Assembly: GCA_036489775.1 (NCBI GenBank) | Contig: DASXFC010000058.1 | Span: 124,001-188,000 of the forward strand | DNA length: 64,000 nucleotides | DNA from: Bog-473 sp036489775 | GTDB lineage: Bacteria; Actinomycetota; Acidimicrobiia; Acidimicrobiales; RAAP-2 | Direction of reading: 5' to 3' | Part shown: positions 24,371 to 33,358 of the stretch, in pieces | Layout: the number at the start of each line of letters is the position of its first letter | How positions within the stretch are numbered: position 1 is the stretch's first letter | Program-made: the position numbers and the translations under genes | Notes under the pieces: model-generated | What the model saw: only the letters and a program-made list of their open reading frames with translations | What the model was told of the DNA's origin: nothing | Database searches by the model: none

Positions 24371-25996
24371 ATGGGTGTCAATCCCCGTCGTGGCGTGACG
24401 AACGTGGCCGAACGGCAACGGCGCAATCTGACCGACGTTTGGCACAGACAGGTCGCTGACCGTCCCATCGAGGAACGACTGGCCCTGCTGGCCGTTGGCA
24501 TCTTGACGGCGGCGGCCGCCGCCATCCGAGGTGAAGGGTTCAGCAACCTGGGCCTTTTCCGGGATGACGCCTGGGTGGCGCTTTCGTCCAGGACCGGTCT
24601 CGGCACCGCGTGGCATATGTGGGTGACGGCACCGGGGTTCATGTTCCTCGAGCGCACGTTCATCATCGTCGGACCCAGTGCGACGTGGTGGGATCAGATC
24701 CCGCCCTTTGTGGCGGGCGTTCTGGCCGTGCCGGTCATTTACGCGGTCGTCCGGTATTTCGGGATCGGTCGCATCGGCGGATTGGTCGGAGCGCTCTTCG
24801 TCTGCGTCAGCCCCGTCTGTATCACCTACTCGACCCGGATCAAGGAATACTCCCTCGATCTCCTTCTCACCTGCCTCTTACTCGTCGTGGTGGAGCAAGC
24901 TCGAAGAACAGGGGGACGGCGACAGATCGCCATCTGTGCCGCCGTGTCCGTCGCGGCCTTTCTCCTGTCTGCGTCGACGGCCGTCGTCATTGTCGGAGCG
25001 TGGCTCGCACTTGGTCTTCTCGGCTTACGGGATCGATCGACTCGCGGCACCCTGGTGCCATTGGGAGCGATCGCCACTGCCGGCTGTGCGGTAGTCGCGG
25101 TGATCTTCTACGGTCACATCTCGCCGGCCCTCAACCGGTTCTGGAGCGAAAACTCGGGGTTCATCCAACGGGGCTCCGCCTCGCAGTTCGTGACGTCGCT
25201 GCACCACACCGCATGGAGCCTGCTGAGTGGGACCTTCGACCTGCCCGGCTTCAGCACCGCCGAAGAGGTTCTCATCATCGCCGTCTGGCTCGCGCTCTCC
25301 TCGGTGAGCCTGTACCGAAATCGGATCCTGCTTGCCCCTGGGCTGGTCGTCCTCGTCGCGGTCATCGGCAGCGCCGCGCATGTGATGCCGCTCGGGACGG
25401 GCCGCACCGATGAGTACCTCTACCCGGTACTCCTCGTCCTCCCCTTGGCCGGAGGGTCCCGGGTCATTCAGGCCGCGTCTCCGCACGCTGAGGTGCTGCG
25501 CGGCCAGGCGCGCCGAGCCGTGATGGTGGCCCTGGCGACGGTGGCGACCGTCCTCTCCTTTCTGATCATCGACCACGAAGCGACGGTCACGCCGGCCTAT
25601 CCCGGTGTGGGCGTGCAACAACTGGCTGCCGAAATCAGCCAGAACGAGAAGCCCGGTGACCACATATTCGTGAACGAACTCATGCGCTACCCCTGGGCCC
25701 TCTATGAGTCGCATCCGCTGCGGATCGAGCTGGGTCAGGACTGGTCGACCGGGTTTACCGTGGTCAGCACCGATCCCAGTGTCTTCATCGATCCCTCTGA
25801 GGACTATGAAGGTGACCAGCACCCGGTGCAGTGGGCGAAGGAGATGAACCGGTACACCCGTCTCTGGTACGTCTGGTCACCTCCTCTCGGCGTGTTCACC
25901 TTCAGTTACGGTGCCCTCCTCGGTGACGGTTGGCATGTGGCGCAAACGCTCACCGCCCCGGGATGCGAGGCCTACTTGCTCGTCCGCACCAAGTGA
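24371..25996 (+). CDS. Polytopic membrane protein, GT-C glycosyltransferase-like
   Basis: This is a roughly 541-residue integral membrane protein with about ten hydrophobic helices and a C-terminal soluble part. After the first helix it has FRDDAWVAL, an acidic pair in the first outer loop as in GT-C transferases (the PMT/ArnT/GT83 type), which use polyprenyl-phosphate sugars. The later soluble part is VNELMRYPWALYE and following. Function as a transferase is inferred from topology. ATG24371 is chosen over the open upstream start at 24290 for lack of family-like residues there. It ends ten bases before the convergent methyltransferase gene. Confidence 0.6.
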   Translation: MGVNPRRGVTNVAERQRRNLTDVWHRQVADRPIEERLALLAVGILTAAAAAIRGEGFSNLGLFRDDAWVALSSRTGLGTAWHMWVTAPGFMFLERTFIIVGPSATWWDQIPPFVAGVLAVPVIYAVVRYFGIGRIGGLVGALFVCVSPVCITYSTRIKEYSLDLLLTCLLLVVVEQARRTGGRRQIAICAAVSVAAFLLSASTAVVIVGAWLALGLLGLRDRSTRGTLVPLGAIATAGCAVVAVIFYGHISPALNRFWSENSGFIQRGSASQFVTSLHHTAWSLLSGTFDLPGFSTAEEVLIIAVWLALSSVSLYRNRILLAPGLVVLVAVIGSAAHVMPLGTGRTDEYLYPVLLVLPLAGGSRVIQAASPHAEVLRGQARRAVMVALATVATVLSFLIIDHEATVTPAYPGVGVQQLAAEISQNEKPGDHIFVNELMRYPWALYESHPLRIELGQDWSTGFTVVSTDPSVFIDPSEDYEGDQHPVQWAKEMNRYTRLWYVWSPPLGVFTFSYGALLGDGWHVAQTLTAPGCEAYLLVRTK

Positions 25997-26006
25997 AGTT
26001 CATCTC

Positions 26007-27074
26007 TCAGGGCCGGACCTCGTAGTACAGGTTGGCCGGCTCGCCGAAGTCGCGGACCGCGAACTGGCTGAAGCCGGCCTCCCGGCACATCTGCTCGAGC
26101 AACGACGGGGGTAACCCGAGCGTGCCCAGTCCGGCGCCACCGGGCTCGGAGAGGGCCGAGGACATGCAGGTGGTCACCGACGTGCCGTACATGAGGGCCA
26201 GCATGGGGTTGCGCAGGTTGCCCGACCAGGTCGATGCGCTCCGGATGTCCTTAATCAGCCACACGCCATCGGGTCTGAGGCAGCGCGCGATGGCGGCGAT
26301 GGCCTCGGTCGGCTTGGGCATGTCGTGCAGGCAGTCCAGCGTCAGCACGAAGTCGTAGGTCTCCTCGGCCGGCAGGGCGGCAGCACCGGCTTGGTGCAGG
26401 GTCACGTTGGTCAGGCCGCGCTGCACCATTCGCTCCCGGGCCAGCGTCAACGCATGGCTCGAAGGGTCCCAGCCGTGGAACTGCGAGGCCGGGAAGGCCG
26501 CGGCCATGGCCTCCAGCGCGATGCCGGCGCCACAGCCGACGTCAGCCACCGTGGCGCCGCCGGTCAGGCGATCGAGCAGACCCTCGAGCGACGGCAGGAT
26601 CTGCGGCACCAGGAGGTGGGTGGTCCATGGTCTGGTCATCCGGTCGACCCCATGGGCCGCGCTCGGCCCGAGTTCGTCGTAGCTGAGACCACGACCGGTG
26701 CGGAACGCATCGAGGAGCCGGCTGATGATGTCGGGTGTGGCCACCAGACCCCCGAACACGCCGGCGGCGAACCACACACTGCCGCTCTCGTCGGCCAGCA
26801 CGGCCGCGCCTTCAGGGCTCAACGCGAAGGTGTCGCCGTCGTCGGTCTCGAGCAGGCCGGCCGCACCCATGCAGCGCAGCCACTCGAGCAGCCAACGCTG
26901 GTCGAGCCCGGTGGCGGCGGCCAGCCCTGCCGCGCTGAGCGGGCCGGCCCCCGCCATGGCCCGGTAGAGGCCGAGCTGGTCGCCCAGGTGGATCATCAAG
27001 GCGACGACCTCGCCTTGCTTGTAGCCCCAGACCCGCAGGGAGAGCTCGACCAGCTTTTCGGTGTCGGTGTCCAT
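26007..27074 (-). CDS. Class I methyltransferase with N-terminal winged-helix domain
   Basis: This 355-residue protein is built like O-methyltransferase-type enzymes. Residues about 15-100 form a winged-helix dimerisation region (GLAAATGLDQRWLLEWLRCM). Next comes motif I, VADVGCGAGIALEAM, then FHGWDPSSHAL, FVLTLDCLHDMPK and CLRPDGVWLIKDI. It probably methylates a small molecule; the acceptor is unknown. It follows the cyclase fusion gene on the minus strand by 27 bases, in which a GGTCA/TGACC inverted repeat lies (27077-27093). Confidence 0.8.
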   Translation of the reverse strand: MDTDTEKLVELSLRVWGYKQGEVVALMIHLGDQLGLYRAMAGAGPLSAAGLAAATGLDQRWLLEWLRCMGAAGLLETDDGDTFALSPEGAAVLADESGSVWFAAGVFGGLVATPDIISRLLDAFRTGRGLSYDELGPSAAHGVDRMTRPWTTHLLVPQILPSLEGLLDRLTGGATVADVGCGAGIALEAMAAAFPASQFHGWDPSSHALTLARERMVQRGLTNVTLHQAGAAALPAEETYDFVLTLDCLHDMPKPTEAIAAIARCLRPDGVWLIKDIRSASTWSGNLRNPMLALMYGTSVTTCMSSALSEPGGAGLGTLGLPPSLLEQMCREAGFSQFAVRDFGEPANLYYEVRP

Positions 27075-27101
27075 GCGGTCAGTTTCCCTGACCAGCCGGC
27101 C

Positions 27102-28451
27102 TCAGGCCCGCTCTACCGCCAAGAGCTGCCATTCGTCGGGGACGCCCTTGAGGTTGTGGCGGCCGCGGTCGTCGAACACGATGCCCGAGCCCACCACCAG
27201 GTCGCGCACGGTGCCGGTCGTCAATATTTCGCTCGGCCCGGCCATGGCCGAGACCCGGGAGGCGATGTGCACGGCCAGGCCGGTGATGTCGTCACCGCGC
27301 AGCTCGATCTCTCCGGCGTGCAGGCCGGCCCGGATCTCGATGCCGAACTTCTGCGCCGTTTCCACCATGGACACCGAACAGCGCACCCCTTGGGCCGGGC
27401 CGTCGAAGCGGGCCAACAGGCCGTCGCCGGTGTTCTTCACGTAGACACCGCCGTGACGCTCGAGTAGTCGCTGGGCGTTGACGTCGAACTCGTCGAGCAC
27501 GTTGCGCCACTGGTGATCGCCGGCCGCCGCTGCCCGCACGGTTGAGTCCACGATGTCGACGAACAGCACGGTGGCCAAGGTGCGCTGCGGCGCATGGCCG
27601 CTGCGTTGGCCGGTGACGAACTCCTCGATCTCGTCGACGATCACTTCGAACTGACCGGCCCAGGGCAAAATATCGACACCCGGAACGGTGACGAAGCGTG
27701 ACCCGGTGATGTGCTCGCTGAGGTAGCGGCCGTGCTCGACCAGATTGGCGAAGGCGTCCGTGTTCGAGATCACCAGCGTCGGGCAGCCGATGGCCGAAAG
27801 GTGCTGGCGTATATCGGCCGAAAAGGTCACGAGGTTGAAGGCGAGGGCCGTAGAGGGGCTGGCCCCTCGCCGGGCCGCCCGGCCCCACCATTCGCGGAAG
27901 CCCACCCGGTGGGCCAGGCTGGGGACGAAGATGGCGATGTCCGTTGGCACATCGGCGTCGTTGACCGTCACGTCGACGGTGTTGGTCTCCGCCATGAGCA
28001 GATCAGGCACGCCGATCCGGTAATCCTCGGCCTCGCCCACCCGGGCGGTGCCGTTGACCACGATGAGCGACTCCACCACATCGGGATGGTTGGCGGCCAG
28101 CCAGAGCGCCGGCATTGACCCACCACTGGTGGCCAGCACCACCGCCCGCTGGCAGCCGGCGTGTTCGAGCACGGCCAAGGCGTCCGCCGCCCAGCGCTCG
28201 ATGGAGGGGGCGGTGCCGCTGGGCAGAGGATCGGAGAGCCCGAGGCCGCCGCAGTCGAAACGGATCAGGCGGCAGAAGCTGGCCAGACTCTCCTCGTAGC
28301 GCAGCCAATTGGGCTCATCGACGGTCTCGTCGATGGAGATCATCAGGCCGTTGTTGAACTCGAGGACGTCGATGGGGCCGGTACCCCACACCTGGTATCC
28401 GATGTGCAGCCCGTCCCGCAGGGCATAACGCGTCTCGGGGGCCGCCTCCAC
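27102..28451 (-). CDS. Alpha/beta hydrolase fused to class III nucleotidyl cyclase
   Basis: This is a 449-residue two-domain protein. Residues 1-280 form an alpha/beta hydrolase with nucleophile-elbow Ser109 in ATSGGSM. Residues about 290-449 form a class III cyclase catalytic domain: D299 in LFVDIVDST and D343 in NTGDGLL are the metal-binding pair, and GLAVHIASRV is the later conserved helix. The cyclase half should make cAMP or cGMP; the hydrolase half may sense or consume a ligand. Both active sites look intact. Such fusions are known in actinobacteria. It lies upstream of the methyltransferase gene. Confidence 0.85.
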   Translation of the reverse strand: MEAAPETRYALRDGLHIGYQVWGTGPIDVLEFNNGLMISIDETVDEPNWLRYEESLASFCRLIRFDCGGLGLSDPLPSGTAPSIERWAADALAVLEHAGCQRAVVLATSGGSMPALWLAANHPDVVESLIVVNGTARVGEAEDYRIGVPDLLMAETNTVDVTVNDADVPTDIAIFVPSLAHRVGFREWWGRAARRGASPSTALAFNLVTFSADIRQHLSAIGCPTLVISNTDAFANLVEHGRYLSEHITGSRFVTVPGVDILPWAGQFEVIVDEIEEFVTGQRSGHAPQRTLATVLFVDIVDSTVRAAAAGDHQWRNVLDEFDVNAQRLLERHGGVYVKNTGDGLLARFDGPAQGVRCSVSMVETAQKFGIEIRAGLHAGEIELRGDDITGLAVHIASRVSAMAGPSEILTTGTVRDLVVGSGIVFDDRGRHNLKGVPDEWQLLAVERA

Positions 28452-28519
28452 TGCTGCAGTCTGCCGTGCCGGGCGACCGGCCGTGACGCTTCGAGTTGCC
28501 GCGCCGCGACCTCAGGCCG

Positions 28520-30259
28520 TCAGGCTGCCGGCTGCGGCTGGGCCCCCCGGATCAGCCGCCCGGGCTGCGTGCCGGTCGGTTCGCCGTCCTCGAAGGTCAC
28601 CGCACCCTTCTTGATGGTGAACCGGTAGCCCGACGCTCCCTGCAGCAGTCGCCGCCCGCCGGCCGGGAGATCGGACCGGACGTAGGGCGTGCCCAGTGTG
28701 AGGCCCTCGTAGTCGATGAGGTTGAGGTCACCGAGCATCCCGGGCTCGACCGTGCCCCGGTCGCTCAGCCCGTAGAGCAGCGCGGTGTCGTGGGTCTGCT
28801 TCTTGACCAGGTACTCGAGCGGCAGCGTCTCGCCCCGGCTGCGGTCCCGGCTCCAGTGGGTGAGCATGAACGTCGGCATGGAGGCGTCGCAGATCGTCCC
28901 GGTGTGCGCACCCCCGTCAGACAAGCCCAGCGCGCTCCGTGGATGCAGCAGCATCTCGCGCACGTGGTCGAGATCACCGGTGGCGTAGTTCAGGATGGGC
29001 AGATAGAGCAGCCCCTGCCCCTCGTGGGCCAGCATCTCGTCGTAGGCCACTTCCAAGGCCGAGACGCCGCGAGCAACCGCCAGCCCGGCCAGCGAACGCT
29101 CGGGTCCCGGCTCGTAGTCCGGCGGATCTCCCAGCACGAAGGTCCGGTCGTACGCCTTGCGCATCGCCTCGGCCTGCGCTTCGGTGGCCGGCTGCCACGA
29201 GACGATGGACTCCCGCACAGCCGGATCGCGCAGCGCGGCGGCCAACTCGGGCGGGGACAGGCGCCGGCGCCGCAGTTCCTTGTAGGCCGGGATCTCGCTG
29301 AACAGGCACAAGGTGGCGTGGTGTCCGGTCAGCAACCCGGTCGGCCGCCCGGCCACCTGCGGGGTCAGCTGGGCGCCCTCGGCGCACGCCTCCAGCGACG
29401 CCGCCAGCTGCTTGCGCCACAGGTCGGGGTCGTCGTCCACCTGCAACAGCACGTAGGACACCGGCCGCTCGATGGCGGCCGAGAGCCGGCGCATCCAATC
29501 CACTTCGGCCCAGGCATCGCCGAGCATCTCGCCGGCCGAGCCGACGGGCGCCAGTTCGAACACGCCCGCCTTGGCCTCGGCCAGCGCGCGGCCGATGCCG
29601 AAGAGCTCGTCTTCGGCGGCGTAGGTCCCGGGCACCGGCTCCCCGTCGATGGCCCGGTGCCCGATGGTGCGCGACGAGGAGAACCCGAGCGCCCCGGCTC
29701 GCAACGCCTCGAGCACGATGGCCCGCATGGCCGCGATGTCCTCGGCCCCGGCCGGCTCGTTCTTGGCCCCCCGGTCACCCATCACGTAGGCCCGCACCGC
29801 GCCATGCGCGATCTGCGTGCCGATGTCGACCGTCCACTGCCGGCGCTCCAGCGCATCGAGGTATTCGGGGAACGATTCCCATTCCCACTCGATCCCCTCG
29901 GCCAGCGCCGTCCCCGGGATGTCCTCCACGCCCTCCATGAGCCCGATCAGCCAGTCGTGGCGGCCGGGCCGGGCCGGGGCGAACCCGACGCCGCAGTTGC
30001 CCATGACCAGCGTGGTCACGCCGTGCCACGACGACGGCGCCAGCACCGGGTCCCACGTCGCCTGCCCGTCGTAGTGGGTGTGGATGTCGACCCAGCCGGG
30101 CGTCACCAGCAAGCCGTCGGCCTCGATCTGGCGGGAGGCCGCCCCATCGATCTGCCCCACTTCGGTGATGCGGCCATCATCGATCGCCACATCGGCGGTC
30201 CGGGCGGGAGCGCCGGTGCCATCGACCAGCGTGCCACCCCTCACGATCAAGTCATGCAT
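28520..30259 (-). CDS. N-acyl-D-amino-acid deacylase family amidohydrolase (paralogue of 1647 gene)
   Basis: This 579-residue amidohydrolase has VDIHTHYDGQ (first metal His pair), HGVTTLVMGNCGVGFAP, SDGGAHTGTICD near the end and a closing beta-sandwich. Compared by eye, it shares long identical stretches with the protein at 1647-3359, so the two are recent paralogues or the product of transfer within a lineage. ATG30259 is preferred; GTG30265 is two codons upstream. A possible operator lies at 30308-30325. It precedes the cyclase-fusion gene on the same strand by 68 bases. Confidence 0.85.
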   Translation of the reverse strand: MHDLIVRGGTLVDGTGAPARTADVAIDDGRITEVGQIDGAASRQIEADGLLVTPGWVDIHTHYDGQATWDPVLAPSSWHGVTTLVMGNCGVGFAPARPGRHDWLIGLMEGVEDIPGTALAEGIEWEWESFPEYLDALERRQWTVDIGTQIAHGAVRAYVMGDRGAKNEPAGAEDIAAMRAIVLEALRAGALGFSSSRTIGHRAIDGEPVPGTYAAEDELFGIGRALAEAKAGVFELAPVGSAGEMLGDAWAEVDWMRRLSAAIERPVSYVLLQVDDDPDLWRKQLAASLEACAEGAQLTPQVAGRPTGLLTGHHATLCLFSEIPAYKELRRRRLSPPELAAALRDPAVRESIVSWQPATEAQAEAMRKAYDRTFVLGDPPDYEPGPERSLAGLAVARGVSALEVAYDEMLAHEGQGLLYLPILNYATGDLDHVREMLLHPRSALGLSDGGAHTGTICDASMPTFMLTHWSRDRSRGETLPLEYLVKKQTHDTALLYGLSDRGTVEPGMLGDLNLIDYEGLTLGTPYVRSDLPAGGRRLLQGASGYRFTIKKGAVTFEDGEPTGTQPGRLIRGAQPQPAA

Positions 30260-30307
30260 GCCCACAATGCTGACACGCCGCCCTGCGAACCGCTCGGCAT
30301 GGCCGAT

Positions 30308-30325
30308 CCGATTACGAACGATCGG
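30308..30325. promoter_or_regulatory. Candidate TetR-type operator upstream of amidohydrolase
   Basis: CCGAT at 30308-30312 and ATCGG at 30321-30325 are inverted around an 8-base TACGAACG core. The layout recalls operators of TetR-type regulators of catabolic genes. It lies about 49 bases upstream of the start at 30259. Confidence 0.3.
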
Positions 30326-30412
30326 TCAGTCAGCAGCCTGAGGAAACGGTGCAAGGCGGCGTGTCACACACAAACCAAACCCAAACCCTTCCGGGCACAC
30401 CTTCACGTCGTG

Positions 30413-30450
<38 letters not shown>

Positions 30451-30475
30451 CCGGTGGGAGGCGGACTGCTCTGGG

Positions 30476-30631
30476 TCAGTCCTTTTTCTTGCCGAGGATG
30501 CGGTTCATCTTGGTGCCGCATGTGGGGCAGAGACCCTGGGCGGCCCGGCGCCCGTTGGCCAGCTCGACCTCTTGGCCGTCGAATTCACGCTTCTCGCGAC
30601 ACTTCACGCAGTAACCCTCATAATTCGCCAC
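30476..30631 (-). CDS. 51-residue zinc-ribbon protein, DUF5679-like
   Basis: This very small gene starts with GTG30631, has AGGAGA about 7 bases before, and ends at TGA. The protein has two cysteine pairs, C8-x2-C11 (YCVKCREKREF) and C35-x2-C38 (LCPTCGTKM), with a basic end (ILGKKKD). This matches the small actinobacterial DUF5679 proteins, whose role is unknown; nucleic-acid or ribosome binding is plausible from charge. It is divergent from the 30796 gene with 164 bases between. Confidence 0.8.
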   Translation of the reverse strand: MANYEGYCVKCREKREFDGQEVELANGRRAAQGLCPTCGTKMNRILGKKKD

Positions 30632-30782
30632 GACATCTCCTGTTCGTCAGTCCGGCCCCCCGGATCGCCACGACGGTAGCGGGGAGATTTCCGAAAAAGG
30701 GGGATGGTCAGCCTTCGATTCCCTGCCCGCGTGGCCCGTCCAGGGGTCCGCTGACTCCCTGGCCTGGGATTTTCCAGACAGC

Positions 30783-30788
30783 TACTGT
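30783..30788 (+). promoter_or_regulatory. Predicted -10 box of a leaderless promoter
   Basis: TACTGT lies 7 bases before ATG30796, and there is no ribosome site between. No clear -35 was found at 16-18 bases. Confidence 0.4.
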
Positions 30789-30795
30789 CCGGGCC

Positions 30796-31668
30796 ATGGT
30801 TCCACCTCCAGCCGAGACCCCCTCCAAACCTGCCCCGGATCCCGAGGATTGGACCGTCCGTGGTCGGTCCACCCAGGCAGGCCTGGCCGAGACCTGGAGC
30901 TCGCTGGCCGACGCCTGCCATGCCCTGGTGGACCAGGAATGGGCCCTGCCTACCGAGTGTCCCGGCTGGGATGTGAAGGACCAGCTGTCGCACCTGATCG
31001 GGATCGAGCGGCTCCTGCTCGGGGATCCGGCACCCGCATGGGACGGACCGCTCGGTGAGCACGTGAAGAACGACTTCGCTGCCATGAACGAGCCCTGGGT
31101 CGCCGTCCGGCGTCCCCTGCCGGGCGACGACGTCCTGGCCGAGTTCAACGACGTTACGGGGCGGCGCCTGGCCGTGCTCGAGGCGGCGACCGACGAGGAC
31201 TGGGCCAAGGTGGGTTGGAGCCCGGTGGGCGAGGTGCCCATGGCCCGCTTCATGGAGACCCGGCTCTTCGACAGCTGGGTGCACGAGCAGGACGCGCGCC
31301 GGGCCCTCGACCGCCCCGGCGGCACCGGTGGCCCGGCCTCGGCCCATGGCATCGGGCAGGTGGAGGCCGCCATGGGGTTTGTCGTGGGGAAGAAGGCGGC
31401 CGCCCCCGAAGGCTCCGCCGTCCGCTTCGAGATCTCCGGTGAGCCTGGGGACGCCCGGACCTTCACGCTGGCCATCGTCAACGGGCGGGCCCTCCGCAGC
31501 GCCGAGGCCACGCCGACCTTGACGCTGTCGATGGGAGCACTCGACTTCGTACGCCTGGGCTGTGGCCGCACCACGGCTGCCGTCTTATCGGGGACCGGCG
31601 CCATCGGGATTGAAGGAGATGCCGAACTCGGTCAGCGGGTGCTGGACACCATGAACTTCATGTTCTGA
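30796..31668 (+). CDS. Maleylpyruvate isomerase-like / DinB-fold protein (TIGR03083 type)
   Basis: This is a 290-residue actinobacterial protein. The N-terminal four-helix DinB-like fold (TWSSLADACHALVDQEW then TECPGWDVKDQLSHLIGIERLLLG) carries the conserved His of the WxxxD-x-xxH region. A second His-containing helix (RLFDSWVHEQDARRAL) follows, and a C-terminal SCP2-like sheet. Related enzymes use mycothiol as a cofactor or bind zinc. The exact reaction is not known. I start at ATG30796 because a -10 box lies just upstream and the frame further up is not protein-like. Confidence 0.75.
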   Translation: MVPPPAETPSKPAPDPEDWTVRGRSTQAGLAETWSSLADACHALVDQEWALPTECPGWDVKDQLSHLIGIERLLLGDPAPAWDGPLGEHVKNDFAAMNEPWVAVRRPLPGDDVLAEFNDVTGRRLAVLEAATDEDWAKVGWSPVGEVPMARFMETRLFDSWVHEQDARRALDRPGGTGGPASAHGIGQVEAAMGFVVGKKAAAPEGSAVRFEISGEPGDARTFTLAIVNGRALRSAEATPTLTLSMGALDFVRLGCGRTTAAVLSGTGAIGIEGDAELGQRVLDTMNFMF

Positions 31669-31695
31669 GTCTCAGCCCGCAGAGGACAACCCAAC

Positions 31696-33111
31696 TCAAC
31701 CATCAGGTGGCGGGTCGGGCTCCCACGCATCCTCGAGTTCAGTCTCATCGGCGGATTGGGATTCGGATTCGGACGCCGGCTCGGACGCCGGCTTCGGCAC
31801 TTCCACCAACTGCCACGGCTCCAGTTCAGGCGGTGGTTCAGGTATCGGTAAGAGGCCCTCGAGTTCAAACGAATCGATTTCGGAGTTCGAAATACTTCGT
31901 CGGATCCCGTCCGCGGTTTCGGAGTATCCGTACTCGCGCTGCTCATCGACACCCCAACCCGCCGACCGGCCCTTCTCACCCTGGTTGCGAAGTCGGTTGT
32001 GGAAGGGACAGAGCATGCGTCCGTTCTCTTCGATGGTGAGTCCACCCTCCGAGAAGGGCTGGATGTGGTCGGCTTCGCACCGGTCAGCCGATTCGTCGCA
32101 GAGTGGGTGGGAGCACTCGCGATCCCGGACCTCGAGGGCCCGACGAGTCGCTCCAGAGAAGAACCGAGCTTGTTCACTTACCTCGATTCGTTTGCCGAGC
32201 CCGAAGACCACCCGCTCGACATACGCCTGATCGATCCATCTGAGGAGCGAACCGGGCGTGATCGGCATGCCTTGGGAGAGCTCGCAGATTCGACCTCGGA
32301 GTGTCGGGTAGTCGACCAGCACAGTAAAGAGAGGAGCGGGGCGACGCCCGTCCTTCGGAGCGGTGCCACTCCGGGTGGCCATCTCGACCAAGGCGTCCGC
32401 CCGTCGCTGGGTGCCTGTCCGGGCCAGCTGCAGGTGTTTCGGATCCTGGCCGAGCCGTTCCTTCGCTTCGGCCCAATCGGACTTGAAGAGCTCGTACTCG
32501 AGTCGACGGAGTTCATTCTCGACAATGGCGCCGGAGATCGGATCGAGGGTGAGCTTTCCCTTCCACATCCTGTCGTCGCATCGGTAAAGAGAGACGTCAC
32601 GGGCCGCCCTCTGGGCACTGGCGTCCCATTCCGTTCCGAACTGGTCGACCTCTTGCTCCCAGTATGAGACGTAGCGGCGAAAGTGGTGGAAGGGGAGTTC
32701 CTTGGCCTGCTGAAGTAGCTCTTCCTCGTCACGCTTGAGGGCTTCCTCGGTATCGGGCCGATGGAGGCGGCCCACGGTCTCGACATGAGCGGCCGTGACC
32801 TCGCCTTTGCCCCAGGCTTCAGTAAAGGCCGGGAGCCCCTCGATGGCATGACTGAGTGCGGCTTGCCGGTTGGCGGTCGACCGTGGAATGAGACAGATGC
32901 CGGCAATCCAGTGCCCGATGGTCTTGGCGCCCTCGGCACCCCATGCCCCACGACGCTCGAACGCGCCGACCGACCGGCAGACCACGGCCTCCATCTGGGA
33001 GGTGAGGCGTTCCAATTCCACCACCGTCTCCCGGTCGGACAGCTCCATCGCATTGACGGCCATCAGCTCGTCGAGCGAAGTCCGGAGCGCCTCCAGAGCC
33101 TGCAATCCCAT
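31696..33111 (-). CDS. HNH endonuclease with DUF222 domain
   Basis: This 471-residue protein has an N-terminal DUF222 helical domain (ELDELMAVNAMELSD-like helices and RQAALSHAIEGLPA). A C-terminal HNH site lies near residues 350-400: ECSHPLC, then CEADHIQPFSEGG, then LCPFHNRLRNQ. The last 60 residues are acidic and Pro/Ser-rich. These genes are abundant in actinobacteria and are thought to move as small selfish elements or to be remnants of such. The codon pattern is a little less G/C-rich than that of the core genes after it. Convergent with the gene at 30796, separated by 27 bases. Confidence 0.85.
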   Translation of the reverse strand: MGLQALEALRTSLDELMAVNAMELSDRETVVELERLTSQMEAVVCRSVGAFERRGAWGAEGAKTIGHWIAGICLIPRSTANRQAALSHAIEGLPAFTEAWGKGEVTAAHVETVGRLHRPDTEEALKRDEEELLQQAKELPFHHFRRYVSYWEQEVDQFGTEWDASAQRAARDVSLYRCDDRMWKGKLTLDPISGAIVENELRRLEYELFKSDWAEAKERLGQDPKHLQLARTGTQRRADALVEMATRSGTAPKDGRRPAPLFTVLVDYPTLRGRICELSQGMPITPGSLLRWIDQAYVERVVFGLGKRIEVSEQARFFSGATRRALEVRDRECSHPLCDESADRCEADHIQPFSEGGLTIEENGRMLCPFHNRLRNQGEKGRSAGWGVDEQREYGYSETADGIRRSISNSEIDSFELEGLLPIPEPPPELEPWQLVEVPKPASEPASESESQSADETELEDAWEPDPPPDG

Positions 33112-33358
33112 GACCCAATTGGACCAGGTGGTTGTGACAATTCGACGCCCGATCCCGCCGAAAAAACTTGAAGAATTCCGTGCAATTTCGCCGAAAGCCC
33201 GACCGTTGTGGGACCCAATTTGGCGGCGCGACCGCTTGGTCGGTCACCGGCTTACCACTCGTCCGAAATCCGCTCAGGCGTTATGCGGGACTCCGAACGC
33301 CCGGCCCCGCCACCCCGGTGCGGGAAGCCCCAAACCCGACCAGTAGAGTGAACGGCTC

